The notes below the pieces were generated by a model. That model saw nothing but the letters and a program-made list of their open reading frames with translations, was not told the origin of the DNA and ran no database searches. A stretch of DNA of 40,000 bases from Botryococcus braunii. Its lineage: Eukaryota > Chlorophyta > Trebouxiophyceae. Positions 1-11,510 of the stretch are shown here, in pieces; positions within the stretch are counted from its first letter, which is position 1, and every line of letters starts with the position of its first letter. Made by a program: the position numbers and the translations under genes. Where the stretch lies: contig KV908736.1 of assembly GCA_002005505.1 (NCBI GenBank), forward strand, positions 1 to 40,000, in the 5' to 3' direction.

Positions 1-87
1 ATGACCTGGAGGTCACTCTGCCTGCGTCCCACTGTGCCCCACGAGAAGGAAGAGGCTGTGCAATCAGCTCTGCTGCAGTCGGCGTGA
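1..87 (+). CDS. Possible 3' terminal exon of a gene entering from the left
   Basis: An open frame runs from the first base to a TGA at 85-87. It ends in a helix-like stretch rich in Glu, Ala and Gln (EKEEAVQSALLQSA). Nothing upstream is visible, so the gene cannot be identified, and the frame could be chance. Only the GC-rich, codon-like composition up to the stop, followed by AT-richer DNA, supports it. Confidence 0.15.
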   Translation: MTWRSLCLRPTVPHEKEEAVQSALLQSA

Positions 88-657
88 AAGGGTGAACCCC
101 CCCACGTGTCCTGCCGGTGTCCCGGTCCAGCTTCCAATACCTTCCCGTCGGCCAGTGCCCTCCCGCCCCCATACAACCACACAAACAACCAGAAAATGAA
201 AGTTAAAATAGAAATTGGACCCGACTGATCAGGGCCGCAGTCTCGCGATACTACTGAAGCTTGCTGAAGGGTACCCCAGGATACTGTCGAAGAACGGGGC
301 CAGAGTCCAGTTACGGTTGTTGCGCTGTTATTAGGCAGAAGCCCGTTGTGCAGAAGGGTTGGAGTGGGGAAGGGGGGGGGGCGGTGAGGGTGAGAGATTC
401 GTAGAAGGTTGAGGCTTGTCAATTGTTTGTTGTGAAGTTGGGAGGGGGGGGGCGTGTTATAACATAGTATCTATTTAGATACTAATCACAGTCCCCAGTT
501 CTGGAAAAACCTGTCAACCATTATAGGCACCTGCTTTGTGTGAGTGCCGTGCAAGGTCTTGAATGGGATGAACCCGACGTGAGTGTCCACGTTTTTTGAG
601 TAACTTGGAAACGTATTGGGTGTTGCTGTGTAGAGCTGATAAGTCGTCAGTGACAAA
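88..657. other. No gene seen
   Basis: This stretch has short G runs (around 370-385 and 440-450) and no frame of convincing coding character. I see no hairpins or long repeats. It may be 3' UTR and spacer of whatever gene ends near position 87. Confidence 0.4.
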
Positions 658-863
658 CTAAGGCCAATAACAGCCTATAGGCCATGAGAGAGTGCGTGAT
701 AATCTAGGCCAGCCATCAGTCACACCTAAGGCCAATGATAGCCTAGGTCATCAGAGAGTGAGTGATAACCTAGCTAGGCCATCAGTGACAACCTAAGAAG
801 GGCAATGACAGCCTAGGTCATGAGAGAGTGAGTGATAACCTAGGCCAGCCATCAGTCACAACC
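658..863. repeat. Host minisatellite, about 68-bp unit, three copies, interrupted by the transposon
   Basis: The phrase CTAAGGCCAAT or a variant recurs at about 658, 726 and 792, spaced 66-71 bp. Each unit also holds a 'cagcctaggtcatgagagag'-type segment and a 'ccatcagtcaca'-type segment. The next expected unit start is at 863. There the inserted element begins, and the rest of that unit (AAGGCCAAT and onward) reappears just after the element, from 8938. The array therefore existed before the insertion and marks the target site. Confidence 0.8.
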
Positions 864-866
864 TAA
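864..866. repeat. Target-site duplication TAA (left copy)
   Basis: TAA directly abuts the left TIR. The partner TAA at 8938-8940 abuts the right TIR. The pre-insertion host repeat has one TAA here. Confidence 0.8.
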
Positions 867-910
867 CGTCTGGGGTTAAGAAATGGGACAGTATGGGACG
901 GGGATGGGGC
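867..910 (+). repeat. Left terminal inverted repeat (44 bp)
   Basis: Identical to the reverse complement of 8894-8937. It begins CGTCTGGGGTTAAG and ends in GACGGGGATGGGGC. Variants of this G-rich inner half recur in both subterminal arrays, as expected if it is a transposase-binding motif. Confidence 0.9.
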
Positions 911-942
911 TCGCGGCACTCCTGTCCCATCCGGCTGGTCGG

Positions 943-1630
943 GGATGGGCCTCACCAACCACTCGTCCAGTTTGGGCTTCGCCGTCCGGGTCCCTGATCG
1001 GCGTGTCCATTCCCCGTCCCATCCGTCCTCAGCCTGAAAGTGGCACATCAGATCCTTGGCCCAAAGTGTCCCATACCGACTAGCCCATCCGGGTCCAAGA
1101 TTGACTGAGCCCCATCCTTGTCCAATATGGACAGCCTCATCCTGGTCACAGAAAGGGCTTACCACTTTCCCGTCCATTCCTTACTTACATGTTATGGTCC
1201 AATTGTGACCATGCTGCAAATCCGTCCATATGGGTCCAGCCGGTTTCGCGACAGTATTTGCCCATGCCCAATTGTGACCCAAACCGGCGTCGACATCTGG
1301 GTACCTCTTGTGCGAACCCATCCCTGACACATCCAAAGGTGGAATCATGGGACGGTGATGGGCCTCGCCAATCACTCGTCCAATTTGGGCTTCTCCGTCC
1401 GGGTCCTGATTGGCGTGTCCATTCCCCGTCCCATCCGTCCTCAGCCTGAAAGTGGCACATCAGATCCTTGGCCCAAAGTATCCCATATTATCCAGCCCAT
1501 CCGGGTCCCAAGTTTGACTGAGCCACATCCTTGTCCAATATGGGCAGCCTCATCCTGGTCACAGAAAGGGCTTACCAATTTCCCGTCCATTCCTTACTTA
1601 CTGGTTACGGTCCAATTGTGACCATGCTGA
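943..1630. repeat. Left subterminal direct repeat, about 412-bp period
   Basis: About 275 bp from 943 to 1215 recur from 1355 to 1630 with few changes; for example, the phrase around 'cagcctgaaagtggcacatc' occurs near 1030 and again near 1442. Short CCCATCC, GTCCCAT and CCGGGTCC words are scattered throughout. Open frames here are by-products of the repeat. This is probably the element's regulatory end. Confidence 0.75.
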
Positions 1631-1668
1631 GCACTGGTCCAAATGGGTCCCGCTTAATAGGGGTCCAG

Positions 1669-2190
<522 letters not shown>

Positions 2191-3347
2191 TGGAAGGAGA
2201 TAACGAGATTAGAGATAGGGATAGAGAGGGAGACAGTAGAATCAGTATCTAATCATCACTCTTTTTACAAGGGACTTTGCGGAAAACCGCAGTCCATAAC
2301 GCACCACACTTGACGCGGAACAGCAATCCAGTACGATGTTCTCTACATCTTGGACCTTTGTAAACGTTTTTAAAGCTTTCATTTTTGGCATGTTAACACC
2401 TATGCCACAATTGCATTACCCATGTCTTCAAAAATGTTTACATAATCCCTGGCGAACCCGAAGAAGGGTATTCATGTTGCACGCAGTTGTCTGTGGCACT
2501 AAATGTAACTCCAGGCACACCTTCGTTTCAGCTGAATGTACATCAACTGTGACACCTCAGTATATACTAAAAATGAAATTCACTTCAAGGACGTCACATT
2601 AGGGCGTCGGCGCTGAAATACTTGGTCGAGAAAACATTGGTCTAATAATAATACTTCACGAAGGATGATTAAATATTCCTCCCAACATTGCGTCCTACCA
2701 CGCCTGCAGGCCCTATCATGCCTGCAGCTGCACCTATTGAACATAATGCATGGGTACCAAAGTATTGCAAAAGAATGCTTCCTCAGAATGAGGTGTCGGG
2801 TCTCTCTGCATGATCACTAGATTGTTAATAGTTCCAAGTTGCACACATTGGTAGACAGGCCTTCGCCGTCCTCTTGCTCCAGAAGTCTCACAAACTAATC
2901 TGGGCATTCGAAGGCGCTCATGATATATGTTTCTCCTTCCCGACCATTCTCTGTATCTGCGGAGGTGGACGAGAGAGATGACATCCCTGCCATGCAAATG
3001 AAGAGAAAATGCAAGGCGCGCTTGTCCGTACCACTCCATGTCCTCACCGACACTGCATCAGGTTTAGTTCCTTATAAGATTCCACGCCCTTTGGGTTCAG
3101 CCCCGTCCACGCTTTTCGCATATCGACTTGGAAGGAGCTCGCCTTGCGAATCTTATATTACATATAGTGTTAACGTCAATCTCAAAGCACTGCAGACGCA
3201 GTGAATACACTTAATTGAGTGTAATAACACTTATGTATAGATGACTAATTAAGATCAATACCAATAAAATAAGACTCATTTTACTTTATATGCATATGTG
3301 AATGCAAAGTACTCCAGTAAATATCGTGTTTAATGCGTACTTGATTG

Positions 3348-5075
3348 TCATAGTCGGGAATTGTCCTTCGGATGAAGGTATCTTTGCACACTGCGCTTGA
3401 AGGCCGGCACGTCGATGAAATCTACAAGCATGGCAACACTACCAGCCACGCAGATCTGCCAACAATGCACACGTTATAAAGTTTATGACAAGGAAATTCT
3501 AGCGCTGAAGGACCAGGTTATTGAAACTCCAAAACAATAAGCGATTGTTATTCATAAGAATTTCATGTCACGCCGTAAAAGTGGAATGTGCGATTCGATA
3601 CAAATCATGGTGTTACCTGAGAGGTTTCCAATAGATCGTCTTCTAAGCTTGAATCCAGTTCTCTGATAATCAGTTTTATACAATCAAGTAGTTGTTCACC
3701 AGCTTCATCAAGTTTGAGATGTGGTTGCGATGTCAACAGTTCAGAAAAGCCGACAGCAGTGCATGGGTACTGTTGGCCAATGGCATGCAACAAAACTGTT
3801 TGGTTATCTTCAGCCTTATCAGCCTGCATTGTTCAACAGTCGCTAGTATAAAAAAACTAATCAACCTTAACCTTTGACAGTCATGTCTCCAAAACATACT
3901 ACTCAGGTACTATAATTATTCTTAGTACATCATAGTCACGCAGATGTCCAGATGCTTCTCCATTATCGCCAGCGCTCATCGCCAATAAGTTCACAAAACG
4001 CAGTAAAATCAGTGCATTATGTTGATCTTGAGAAATAGTTTTGATGTGAGAAATAATTGGTATCTATGGTTTCAGACAACGTCAATAACATGCACTTGTT
4101 ACAACTCAAGGATCATTCCTCACCTGTAGATGCTGCAACAGAGTTCCGTTTGAGAATGTTGTGTATTCTCTTATTATGTTTCCGCAGTTGTCCTTGACAT
4201 AATTGGGACGAATCCTGAGTTGTAGATTAGTCTGCAAGGATATGCTCGTTTGTTTCGGTCTGCATGTCACAATGCCATGGTTCAATATGTATGATGAATG
4301 ACTAGTCGGCGTGCACAAATTTCAATGCGATGATTCAATCTTATATGCTTAACCCCTGCATTACCGCATATAGAACCAGTCACCAACCTGGTTGGCATGT
4401 ATGAGTTTGTTAAAAATCAAATCTGCTCGGTCTACGCATTCAACGTAAATCGATTGTCCGTGGCTGACGCCCACAACTTGCTTGGACCAAATCTGCGATA
4501 CAAAGGAAATTCATTATACAAAATATGGACAACTTGCAACGACAACAAATCGAATAATAGAAGACGAAACAATAACACAAAAATACTGCTGAGTTTCGAG
4601 AGGGAAGCTTACTGTGTGACTGTCCAAGAAAACCTTCATTTCATTCAAGCATCTCCAGGGTATCAACTGTGTCTGTGAAATTTCTTTAACCAGTACCTCA
4701 CCGTCGTCCCGGTTCTGTTTTGTTATGATCGGCAAGAGCTTCTTGGCTGACTTATTTAAGTGCACTCAGGGGCCGTACCTCCCTTCCTCCATACTAACTG
4801 TATCATATGGTGTGCGTGCACTACAGACCATACGGGATATGGCAGGCAGCATTTTTGAAGCAACATCATGACTAGAGCCCAAACGCTTTTGCCTAAACGT
4901 CTTTCTTTCCTTGTCATCAACACCTTCGTCGAGCTCTTCAGCTCGACGACGTTTCAATGGCTTAAGAACTTTACCAGAATGGCTTTTTATTTTGTATCCA
5001 GTGGCGGTGAAGGGCCTCAATCGTTTTAAATTTTGAGGCACAACCACCGCAGACGAAGTCCTGATCACACATCTT
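3348..5075 (-). CDS. Spliced gene of unknown function inside the transposon; basic N-terminal region
   Basis: I read five exons on the minus strand: about 5075-4799, 4750-4697, 4231-4124, 3823-3617 and 3455-3348, ending in TGA. Donors include CAG|GTGAGG, CAG|GTAACA and GAG|GTACTG. Two of the acceptors are CCTTGCAG and GTTGGCAG. All visible junctions are phase 0 and stay in frame. The first exon is strongly basic (LKPLKRRRAEELDEG), suggesting nuclear localisation. Later exons look globular and helical (GEQLLDCIKLIIRELDSSLE). The protein is about 300 residues and matches no family I know. The true start is unresolved: the frame is closed by a stop near 5080 with no clear ATG. Between exons 1 and 2 an in-frame TGA (4768-4766) is removed by a proposed 48-nt intron; otherwise it is a nonsense mutation. 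TTACA at 3158-3162 is a minus-strand TGTAA about 190 nt beyond the stop. Confidence 0.55.
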
Positions 5076-5376
5076 TACACTATCGCACAACACTGTACTA
5101 TACGATAGGAAATAGAATATGATGATGCGGTTGTATTTAATCGTCTATGGATTTCCCCAACAAACAATCAAACCAGCGGTCGTGTAGTCTTTGAAGGATC
5201 TGAATCCTACACACGTACAAGGTCGAAGAAGTGCCTTTTCTTTGCTCGACCGTACATCGTACGTTCAAGTGGATCGAAGGCGACTGGCATCCCTTTCGTC
5301 GCAATCATTGTATCATATTGCTAGCCCATTCTGCCTATGCAATTCGAATCTATGGGACTTTTACTTGAATTTTCGG

Positions 5377-7167
5377 ATGACACAAAAGCATTTGGGCAAA
5401 AGAAAGGCCGACCCTGAGGACCTGGCAGAAAGGCGTCGTGCTTTAAACTCTGTTGGATCCGGATTGCGGGACGAACTTTTCGAAAACACTTACTTATCAG
5501 GACCTGTATCTACACCAGTTCAAGGGGCATCGGGAGAAAGTCCATATCGAAATGACATGGAACCAGAACATACACCTGTTGGGCAGTCGGACTCACTGGA
5601 GGTCAGGAGCAGTTTGGGAAACTCCAACTCCGACAAGGTATATAGTCAAAGCTACTGATTGTGTAATTAGATTGGCAGTTAAGTATGTCTGAGGTTTAGT
5701 TGGTTGTTCAATAGTTTAACCACTATGTCGTGTTTGCATACTCCCGGTTTGCGTGCTCTGAAAGTTTGTATTCCGCTTTACCGTTTGATACCTTTAGCTA
5801 GGTTTTTCAATCGATCTATTCTGTCATGTGCTTGTTGGATTGTTGTATTGATTTTGATATTGGATTTTGACTGTTGGGTTCTGTGTATCCATGATGACCA
5901 AACCAATTCTGATCCATTGTACAACGGATTCAAGGAAACGCAACCAGCCTGGCAATTCTTGGTCTTGATGTTAACAATGAAGGCTGCATTTCCCGGGGAG
6001 TTCCCCTGACATGGCATACCCTGCTTTTAGATTATAGTAACCAATATAAAAAGAAACTAACAACCTTTGCTGGGCGAAACGACCCCAGACTACTTACTTT
6101 AAAAATTTAGCACGTTTTCTCAAGAGGAATCATACCTTATTGAAGACAAGGCTTGTTCAGCTCGTATGATGGCTCACTAAAGAAGCCAATGCCTATCTTT
6201 GTAGATTGAGTTTACAGGATGTACAGCTGTATATTTTGTGAACTCAGCATACAAAGATAGGCATGAACCTGCAAGGTCTTTCTTGGAAAACCGGAAAGAA
6301 AAAACCATGAAAGCTTTCCGACACGAGACGTTTCAATGCGTTTTTTAAAAGTTGAATGATGATAAGTTTGCTGGTCTGCTGATTCCGAGTTTGATTGTGC
6401 TGGTGTTTTGAAATTGGATATTTAATATAATTGTTTTGTTAGTTTTAAGTCTTGAAGGGTTAAGATCTTATAAGATCTTATAAGTCTAGACTAAAACTTG
6501 GATCGTCTATGGATGGTTCTTTCAATGCTTACAATGCTTACTTTGTGTGTGATGATATCCTGGCATGATGTTAATAATTGAAGGACAATTGCTTTCAGCT
6601 GCAGGACACTTGCTTTTGTCTGTAGCTTCTCTGTGTTTGCTGTATATACAGGGAAGCTACAGACGAAAGCAAGTGTCCTGCAGCTGAAAGCAAGTGTCCA
6701 TATATGTTTGTCCAATCATTTGCTTTCTCAATGTGCGTTTTCCTTGTGTTTGACTGACTTACAGTTATGTCCCTCAATGCTTCAGCAGTTTTGAGCAGTA
6801 GCTAAAACAAGACGTGCTAATTGGCAGTCAGAGGATGCTGGAGAAGCAAAAAACCCTTGCTTTGTCTCCAGAGAGGAAGTTGAGCAACAAATCTCGGAAG
6901 GTATCCCACGATCACCTAAACAAGAAGGGAGTTAATATATTTGCAGACAATTTGTGTATGATGTAGATTATCTGTTGCGATGAGGTTAAAGTCGGTTTTG
7001 AAACCTTTTAAAAAATTGTACAGCAAATTTGCTGTATGATTTCAGTGGTGTCTTCGGTGGCCCTTGCCTTTTTTAATTGACCTGATTCCTGAAAGTGCCG
7101 CGTCGTATGATTACCTACAGATGTCCAGGCGGATCCAAACATTCTGTACAACGGGGCAATGTCAGAG
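5377..7167 (+). CDS. Spliced gene of unknown function inside the transposon, 3' end unresolved
   Basis: The first exon begins at an ATG (5377) and reads MTQKHLGKRKADPEDLAERR, a basic, nuclear-looking start. It ends at GACAAG|GTATAT (5637, phase 0). Candidate following exons are 6828-6900 (TTGGCAG|TCA to GAAG|GTATCC, phase 0 to 1; includes VSREEVEQQISE) and 7121-7167 (CTACAG|AT to GAG|GTATGA, phase 1 to 0; includes DPNILYNGAMSE). The phases join correctly. More exons could lie in 5638-6827, and the stop exon is not certain; a short terminal exon starting near 7261 would fit. It diverges from the minus-strand gene, their starts about 0.3 kb apart. The family is not recognised. Confidence 0.4.
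6189..6264. repeat. Short inverted repeat (hairpin)
   Basis: The 15-bp word ATGCCTATCTTTGTA (6189-6203) is perfectly inverted at 6250-6264. A further TGAGTT/AACTCA match continues into the loop. It lies in the presumed first intron of the plus-strand transposon gene. Confidence 0.6.
6591..6691. repeat. 44-bp-arm hairpin, possible small-RNA precursor or miniature foldback
   Basis: Positions 6591-6634 are the reverse complement of 6648-6691 with only two transitions, around a 13-nt loop. In RNA from one strand the two mismatches would be G:U pairs, giving an essentially continuous 44-bp stem. The AGCTGCAGG core is self-complementary. No coding is evident. Confidence 0.75.
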
Positions 7168-7866
7168 GTATGATTTCACTCTTCAATCACTTGCTCGACC
7201 ACCAGTGGTACCAATCGGAATGTGGCAATTGAGCTACGGCTCTCATCCATCTTACCAAGGGCAACAAGACCTTTCGAAAGAATTCTCTGTAGGGTAGCTC
7301 ACGGGAAAGGCGTATACGCCATTGTTCATCAAGTATAGAACTGCTAGGGGTATAGCAATTTGTGCTCAGTCGTGGTCATTGGTTTTCGTTCGAGTTCTGC
7401 ACTGGTGTATATGCGAAGAACATATTTGGCATTATATTTATACTATATAGTTCAAGTACTAGTAGCTGTTGCATGGTAATAGCATTGCATCTCAATGTAG
7501 AAAGCGTTATGTCGCATGGACACCAGAGATTATTTTCAACTATTTTTTATATTGGATATCACGGAAGCCGACTGCTCAGTTTAATGGGACAAACGGGAGG
7601 GAACACCAAACCTTCACAATGCGTCGTTAACAAGCACGACAACGTTTTCATTGCAACACACTTGTTGCAACATGTAATCTATGACTATGCAAATGTGATT
7701 CATTGTGCGGCTGCCCTTTCAAACACTCCTTGCTCGCTCTTGATTTATGACTGTATAAGCAGTCAACATATATGTGGACTATGTAGCAACAAAGCACGAC
7801 ATAAAAAGGACCGTAGAATTCCTGGGTTAAGATTCAACATTCCCGTTCGTCTCGGGCCCGTGAAAA

Positions 7867-8880
7867 GTCGACCAGAATGGGGCTCGTCAATTGCTGTTCC
7901 ATCTAAGCCTGTCCCATCCAAGCCCTGTCCCATCCAAGCCTGTCCAAAACTGACAGGAAATGTAGCCGTCCTATCCGGCCCATAGAACCTCGATAGAGAT
8001 GGGGCTCGTCAATTCACATCCCATCCAAGGCGGCCCATAACTACCACAAATTTACCCTACCAATCCGGCCCATAGAACCTCAACCGGGATGAGGCTCGTC
8101 AATTTGGGTCCCAACCGAGGTGGTCCAAAACTGACACACAGGTACCCGACCAGTACGGCCCATGGGACCTCGACCGGGATGGGGCTCCTCAATTCAGGTC
8201 CCATCTGGGGCGGTCCAATATTGACACACATGTACCCGGCCAATACGGCCCATGGGACCTCGACCCGGATGGGGCTTCTTGGTCAGGTCCCATGCAAGGC
8301 AGTTTAAAATTGACACACACGTACCTGTCCAATACGGACCATGGAACCTCGACCCGAATGGGGCTCAACAGTTCAGGTCCCATCCAAGGCGGCCCATAAT
8401 TGACACAAACGCACCCGACCAACCCGGCTGATGGGACCTCGACCGGGATGGGGCTCATCAGTTCAAGTCCCATCTGGGGCTGTCCAATATTGACACACAT
8501 GTAGCCGACCCATACGGCCCATGGAACCTCGACCCTGATGGGGCTTCTTAGTTCTGGTCCCATGCAAGGCGGTCCAAAATTGACACACAGGAACCCGACC
8601 AATACGGCCCGAATGGGACTCATCAGTTCAGGTCCTATCCAAGGCGGCCCATAATTGACACAAACGCACCCGACCAACCCGACCCATGGGACCTCGACCG
8701 GGATGGGGCTCCTCAGTTCAGGTCCCATCTAGAGCGGTCAAATATTGACACACAGGTACCCGACCAATACGGCCCCATGGGACCTCGACCGGGATGGGGC
8801 TGGCCCATCTTTGTCACAATTTGGCGGCCAATACTTGACGGGGATGGGACGAGCCGCATCCCTGTCGAGGTCCAATGGAC
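7867..8880. repeat. Right subterminal tandem array, about 90-bp unit, about ten copies
   Basis: ATGGGGCTC or a near variant recurs at about 7999, 8091, 8179, 8268, 8357, 8448, 8538, 8614, 8703 and 8797, mostly 88-92 bp apart. A typical unit carries 'caattcaggtcccatc', a 'ttgacacacaggtacccgac' part and 'cccatgggacctcgacc'. Because 90 is a multiple of three, a long repetitive minus-strand frame results; it is not a gene. The array abuts the right TIR and shares its GGGACGGGGATGGGG words. Confidence 0.85.
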
Positions 8881-8893
8881 CATATGGGACGGG

Positions 8894-8937
8894 GCCCCAT
8901 CCCCGTCCCATACTGTCCCATTTCTTAACCCCAGACG
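8894..8937 (-). repeat. Right terminal inverted repeat (44 bp)
   Basis: Perfect inverted copy of 867-910. The match stops abruptly at the inner edge, where left and right flanking bases differ, so the TIR is exactly 44 bp. The absence of mismatches suggests recent movement. Confidence 0.9.
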
Positions 8938-8940
8938 TAA
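8938..8940. repeat. Target-site duplication TAA (right copy)
   Basis: TAA directly after the right TIR, followed by GGCCAAT. This is the same order as in the host minisatellite units at 658-863. Confidence 0.8.
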
Positions 8941-9231
8941 GGCCAATCGCAATGACAACCTGTGCCATCAGTGACAAGCTCCGCCACGAGCAACAGGATT
9001 GGAGAGTAGCTGACGGCTCGACATGTTGACACGTTGACAGACCGGAGTGCAGGGAGTTGTTGACGCACCAGCTGCTGCTCCTGATGAAGTCTACTTAGAT
9101 TTGTTTGTTTGTTTACACTAGGATTCCTGTCACGGTTACCAACTGGGTGTTACAAACTGGTAGCACCAACTGGGAGCTCCACATCGTGAAGTTTTTCTTG
9201 GTACTAGCTATAGTAGTAAGCCTAGTACTAA

Positions 9232-9380
9232 CTCTCGTGAAGTTTAGACACTTGAGTGCAAAACGTATCATGGTGAAAGTACTAACACTAGTGCTACCTC
9301 TCGTGATTTTTAGACATATTAGTGAAATTTATCCTGGTGGAAGTGCTAACACTAAAGCTAGCTCTCGTGAGGTTTTATCC
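9232..9380. repeat. Degenerate ~65-bp tandem repeat
   Basis: CTCTCGTGA recurs at 9232, 9298 and 9362, each followed by a TTTTAGACA-like or GTTTTATCC segment. No gene is visible in 8941-9700 around it. Confidence 0.55.
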
Positions 9381-9718
9381 TTGGAAATCACCTTCCTGGA
9401 AGTTTGGTGAGGTGCCACGCAGTTGTAACTAGTAGAACAGCACTGAGATGGATTGATGTGCTGGAATGAGTTGAAGAACGATGTCAGATCTTTACAGAGA
9501 ATTGGAATCGAGGTTCGTGCTCATGTAAAGCCTGAGCCGTATTCATATGAAGCATGATCCGTAATCATATCAAGCACCATATCAAGCATCTGTTTAAACC
9601 TCCAACGGCTCGTTTGCTCTCTGAATGATCAGGCAATTGCTTTTGAGTACGCTCAGAATATCATGATGGCCAAAGGCGCAAAGTCGCGCGCGCGCACTCC
9701 CCCACCCCCCCCCCCCCC

Positions 9719-9748
9719 AACACACACACACACACACACACAGACACG

Positions 9749-9819
<71 letters not shown>
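9719..9819. repeat. (CA)n microsatellite
   Basis: A run of CACA with a few CGCA interruptions, preceded by a C-run and CGCG dinucleotides. Flanking DNA (9420-9700 and 9820-10240) shows no convincing exon. Confidence 0.95.
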
Positions 9820-9821
<2 letters not shown>

Positions 9822-10547
9822 CAATTGACCCCTCTTCATCTCTCGCGGGAGCAGGGATACCACGCTGTGTATAATGCACGGCGCGGTTTATAAACAACCA
9901 TACCATCACCTGATCTACCCATGCAAAATTAAATGCAATATTGTACCCTAACGGGAGAAGCGTGCATCGCTTCAGGGGATTATAGATATGAAGAGGATTA
10001 ATGTTAATCTACAATCCTCAACAATTGAAGGTTAATGTAAATCTTCAATCGTTAATGATAGTCTGCATCCCCATGTGTAGCTGCATCAATATGCATGACT
10101 GATTATGACTAATGATTAACAAGGGCAGCAGCTGATGGTGCATCAATATGACTAATTTTGACCAACGCTTACACATAGCCTGCCGGTTAATTGTAACTTA
10201 CATGTGACAAACAGCCCCTCATAACCACCAGACATAATTGTCAGCCACTTGCTTGCAGGCATCTCCATTTATTTTGCCTGCACAATTGCCTGCTTAGCGC
10301 AAGTCTACAAAACTGGCGGCCCCCACCCAAAAAGTGTACCTTGTAGACCTGGCTCTCCTGACAAGGCTCCGAAATCCATCGAAGAGATACTTTGCATCTC
10401 TTCATGCCGTCTGGAATGGACAGATGCAATTCTTTCTTCTTTTGTGAAATGAAGCCAATCCAATGCTCGATGGCACTTTGCAGCATTGGAAGTTCTTGCT
10501 GAAATCCTGGTCAGCAAACACAGCCTATCGTATCAGATAGAATGCAC

Positions 10548-10645
10548 GCATTATTGTGAAGTACATATGAATACTTAGAATATGCAATATTTTGAAGTAC
10601 ATATGAACACAAAGAATATGCATTATTGTGAAGTACATACGATGC
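10548..10645. repeat. 36-bp tandem repeat, about 2.7 copies
   Basis: GCATTATTGTGAAGTACATA-type units start at 10548, 10584 and 10620, exactly 36 bp apart. They are AT-rich and non-coding. Confidence 0.7.
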
Positions 10646-10977
10646 ATCGTACATAATGAACCTGAGTAAGAGCCGTGTGTACCTCCACCAATGCCAATGC
10701 CATCTCCTACAGTAATGTATGCACTTACATTACTATACAGTACACCTTTGGTGTACCAGGAAACCCTGATTGTGCTCCGTGGAACGAGGCGGGGAACAAG
10801 GCAGGGAGGTGGGGTGTGTATGGCGGGAACGAGGCGTACTCTCTCTTCCTGCATAATGTTTTTCTCCGCGGGTGCCGGGTCATGCACATGTGCACAAATG
10901 TGCAAATTCTCTTTGCTTCACGTGCCAATATCTATTGATACCATGATAAATGAACAGCGGAAGAAGTGAGGTCGTCC

Positions 10978-11465
10978 TGAGCTTCCCAGACTATGTAGTA
11001 CGGGGTATACCTGTACAACAGTTCCAATGGCTCTCTGAGCTCATGTCAGACCATCCTTAGCTCCCCAGATTCGTAGTCCGGTCCACCTGCCACAGTTCCA
11101 TCGTCTCTCTGACACACAACAGGCCATCCTCAGCTACCCAGGCTTCCTGCCATAGATCCAATGCCTCTTCGACTCAAGGCCGACCACCGATTCCCAGACT
11201 ATCTGCCACACTTCCAATTGTCTTTCTGACTCAACGCAGGCCGTGCTCAACTTCCCAGACTACTTCACAAATCCAATTTCTCTTTGACTCACCACAGGCC
11301 GTCCTCAGCTTCCCAGATTATAGCAGCTAGTATATAGGTAGGTATAGTACATAGGTAGCTACCTGCCACAGGTCCCACGTCTTTCTGACTCAACGCAGAC
11401 CGTGCTCAATTTCCCGGACTACTTTCCACAAATCCAATGCCTCTTCAACTCAACACAGGCGTGTC
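10978..11465. repeat. Degenerate ~60-70-bp minisatellite downstream of the SAM-protein gene
   Basis: Units combine 'cttcccagactat', 'ctgccacagttccaat' and 'ctctctgactcaacacaggc' about seven times. On the minus strand the array lies directly beyond the stop at 11511, so it probably forms the 3' UTR or downstream flank of that gene. Confidence 0.7.
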
Positions 11466-11510
11466 TTCAGCTACCGGGGCCGCTCGTCACAGTTGCAAGA
11501 CCCTGCTGAA

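Noticed and set aside
2734..3039. Minus-strand 101-codon Arg-rich frame inside the transposon
   Set aside because: It lies beyond the stop of the minus-strand gene. It has no splice sites joining it and no domain I recognise, and the opposite strand is equally open.
7190..7333. Plus-strand coding-like frame after the third exon of the plus-strand transposon gene
   Set aside because: It reads well (FERILCRVAHGKGVYAIVHQ), but joining it needs a 38-nt intron with the wrong phase or reading through TGA. It is left out of the gene model until transcripts are seen.
8052..8958. Long minus-strand frames with ~30-residue repeats (for example 8189-8728)
   Set aside because: The unit is 90 bp, a multiple of three, so tandem copies keep a frame open. 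The sequence is the transposon's subterminal array, and copies with indels break the frame.
10241..10486. Minus-strand 80-codon frame with a CAG|GTCTAC donor
   Set aside because: The plus strand is also open here, there is no recognisable domain, and no partner exon could be joined in phase.
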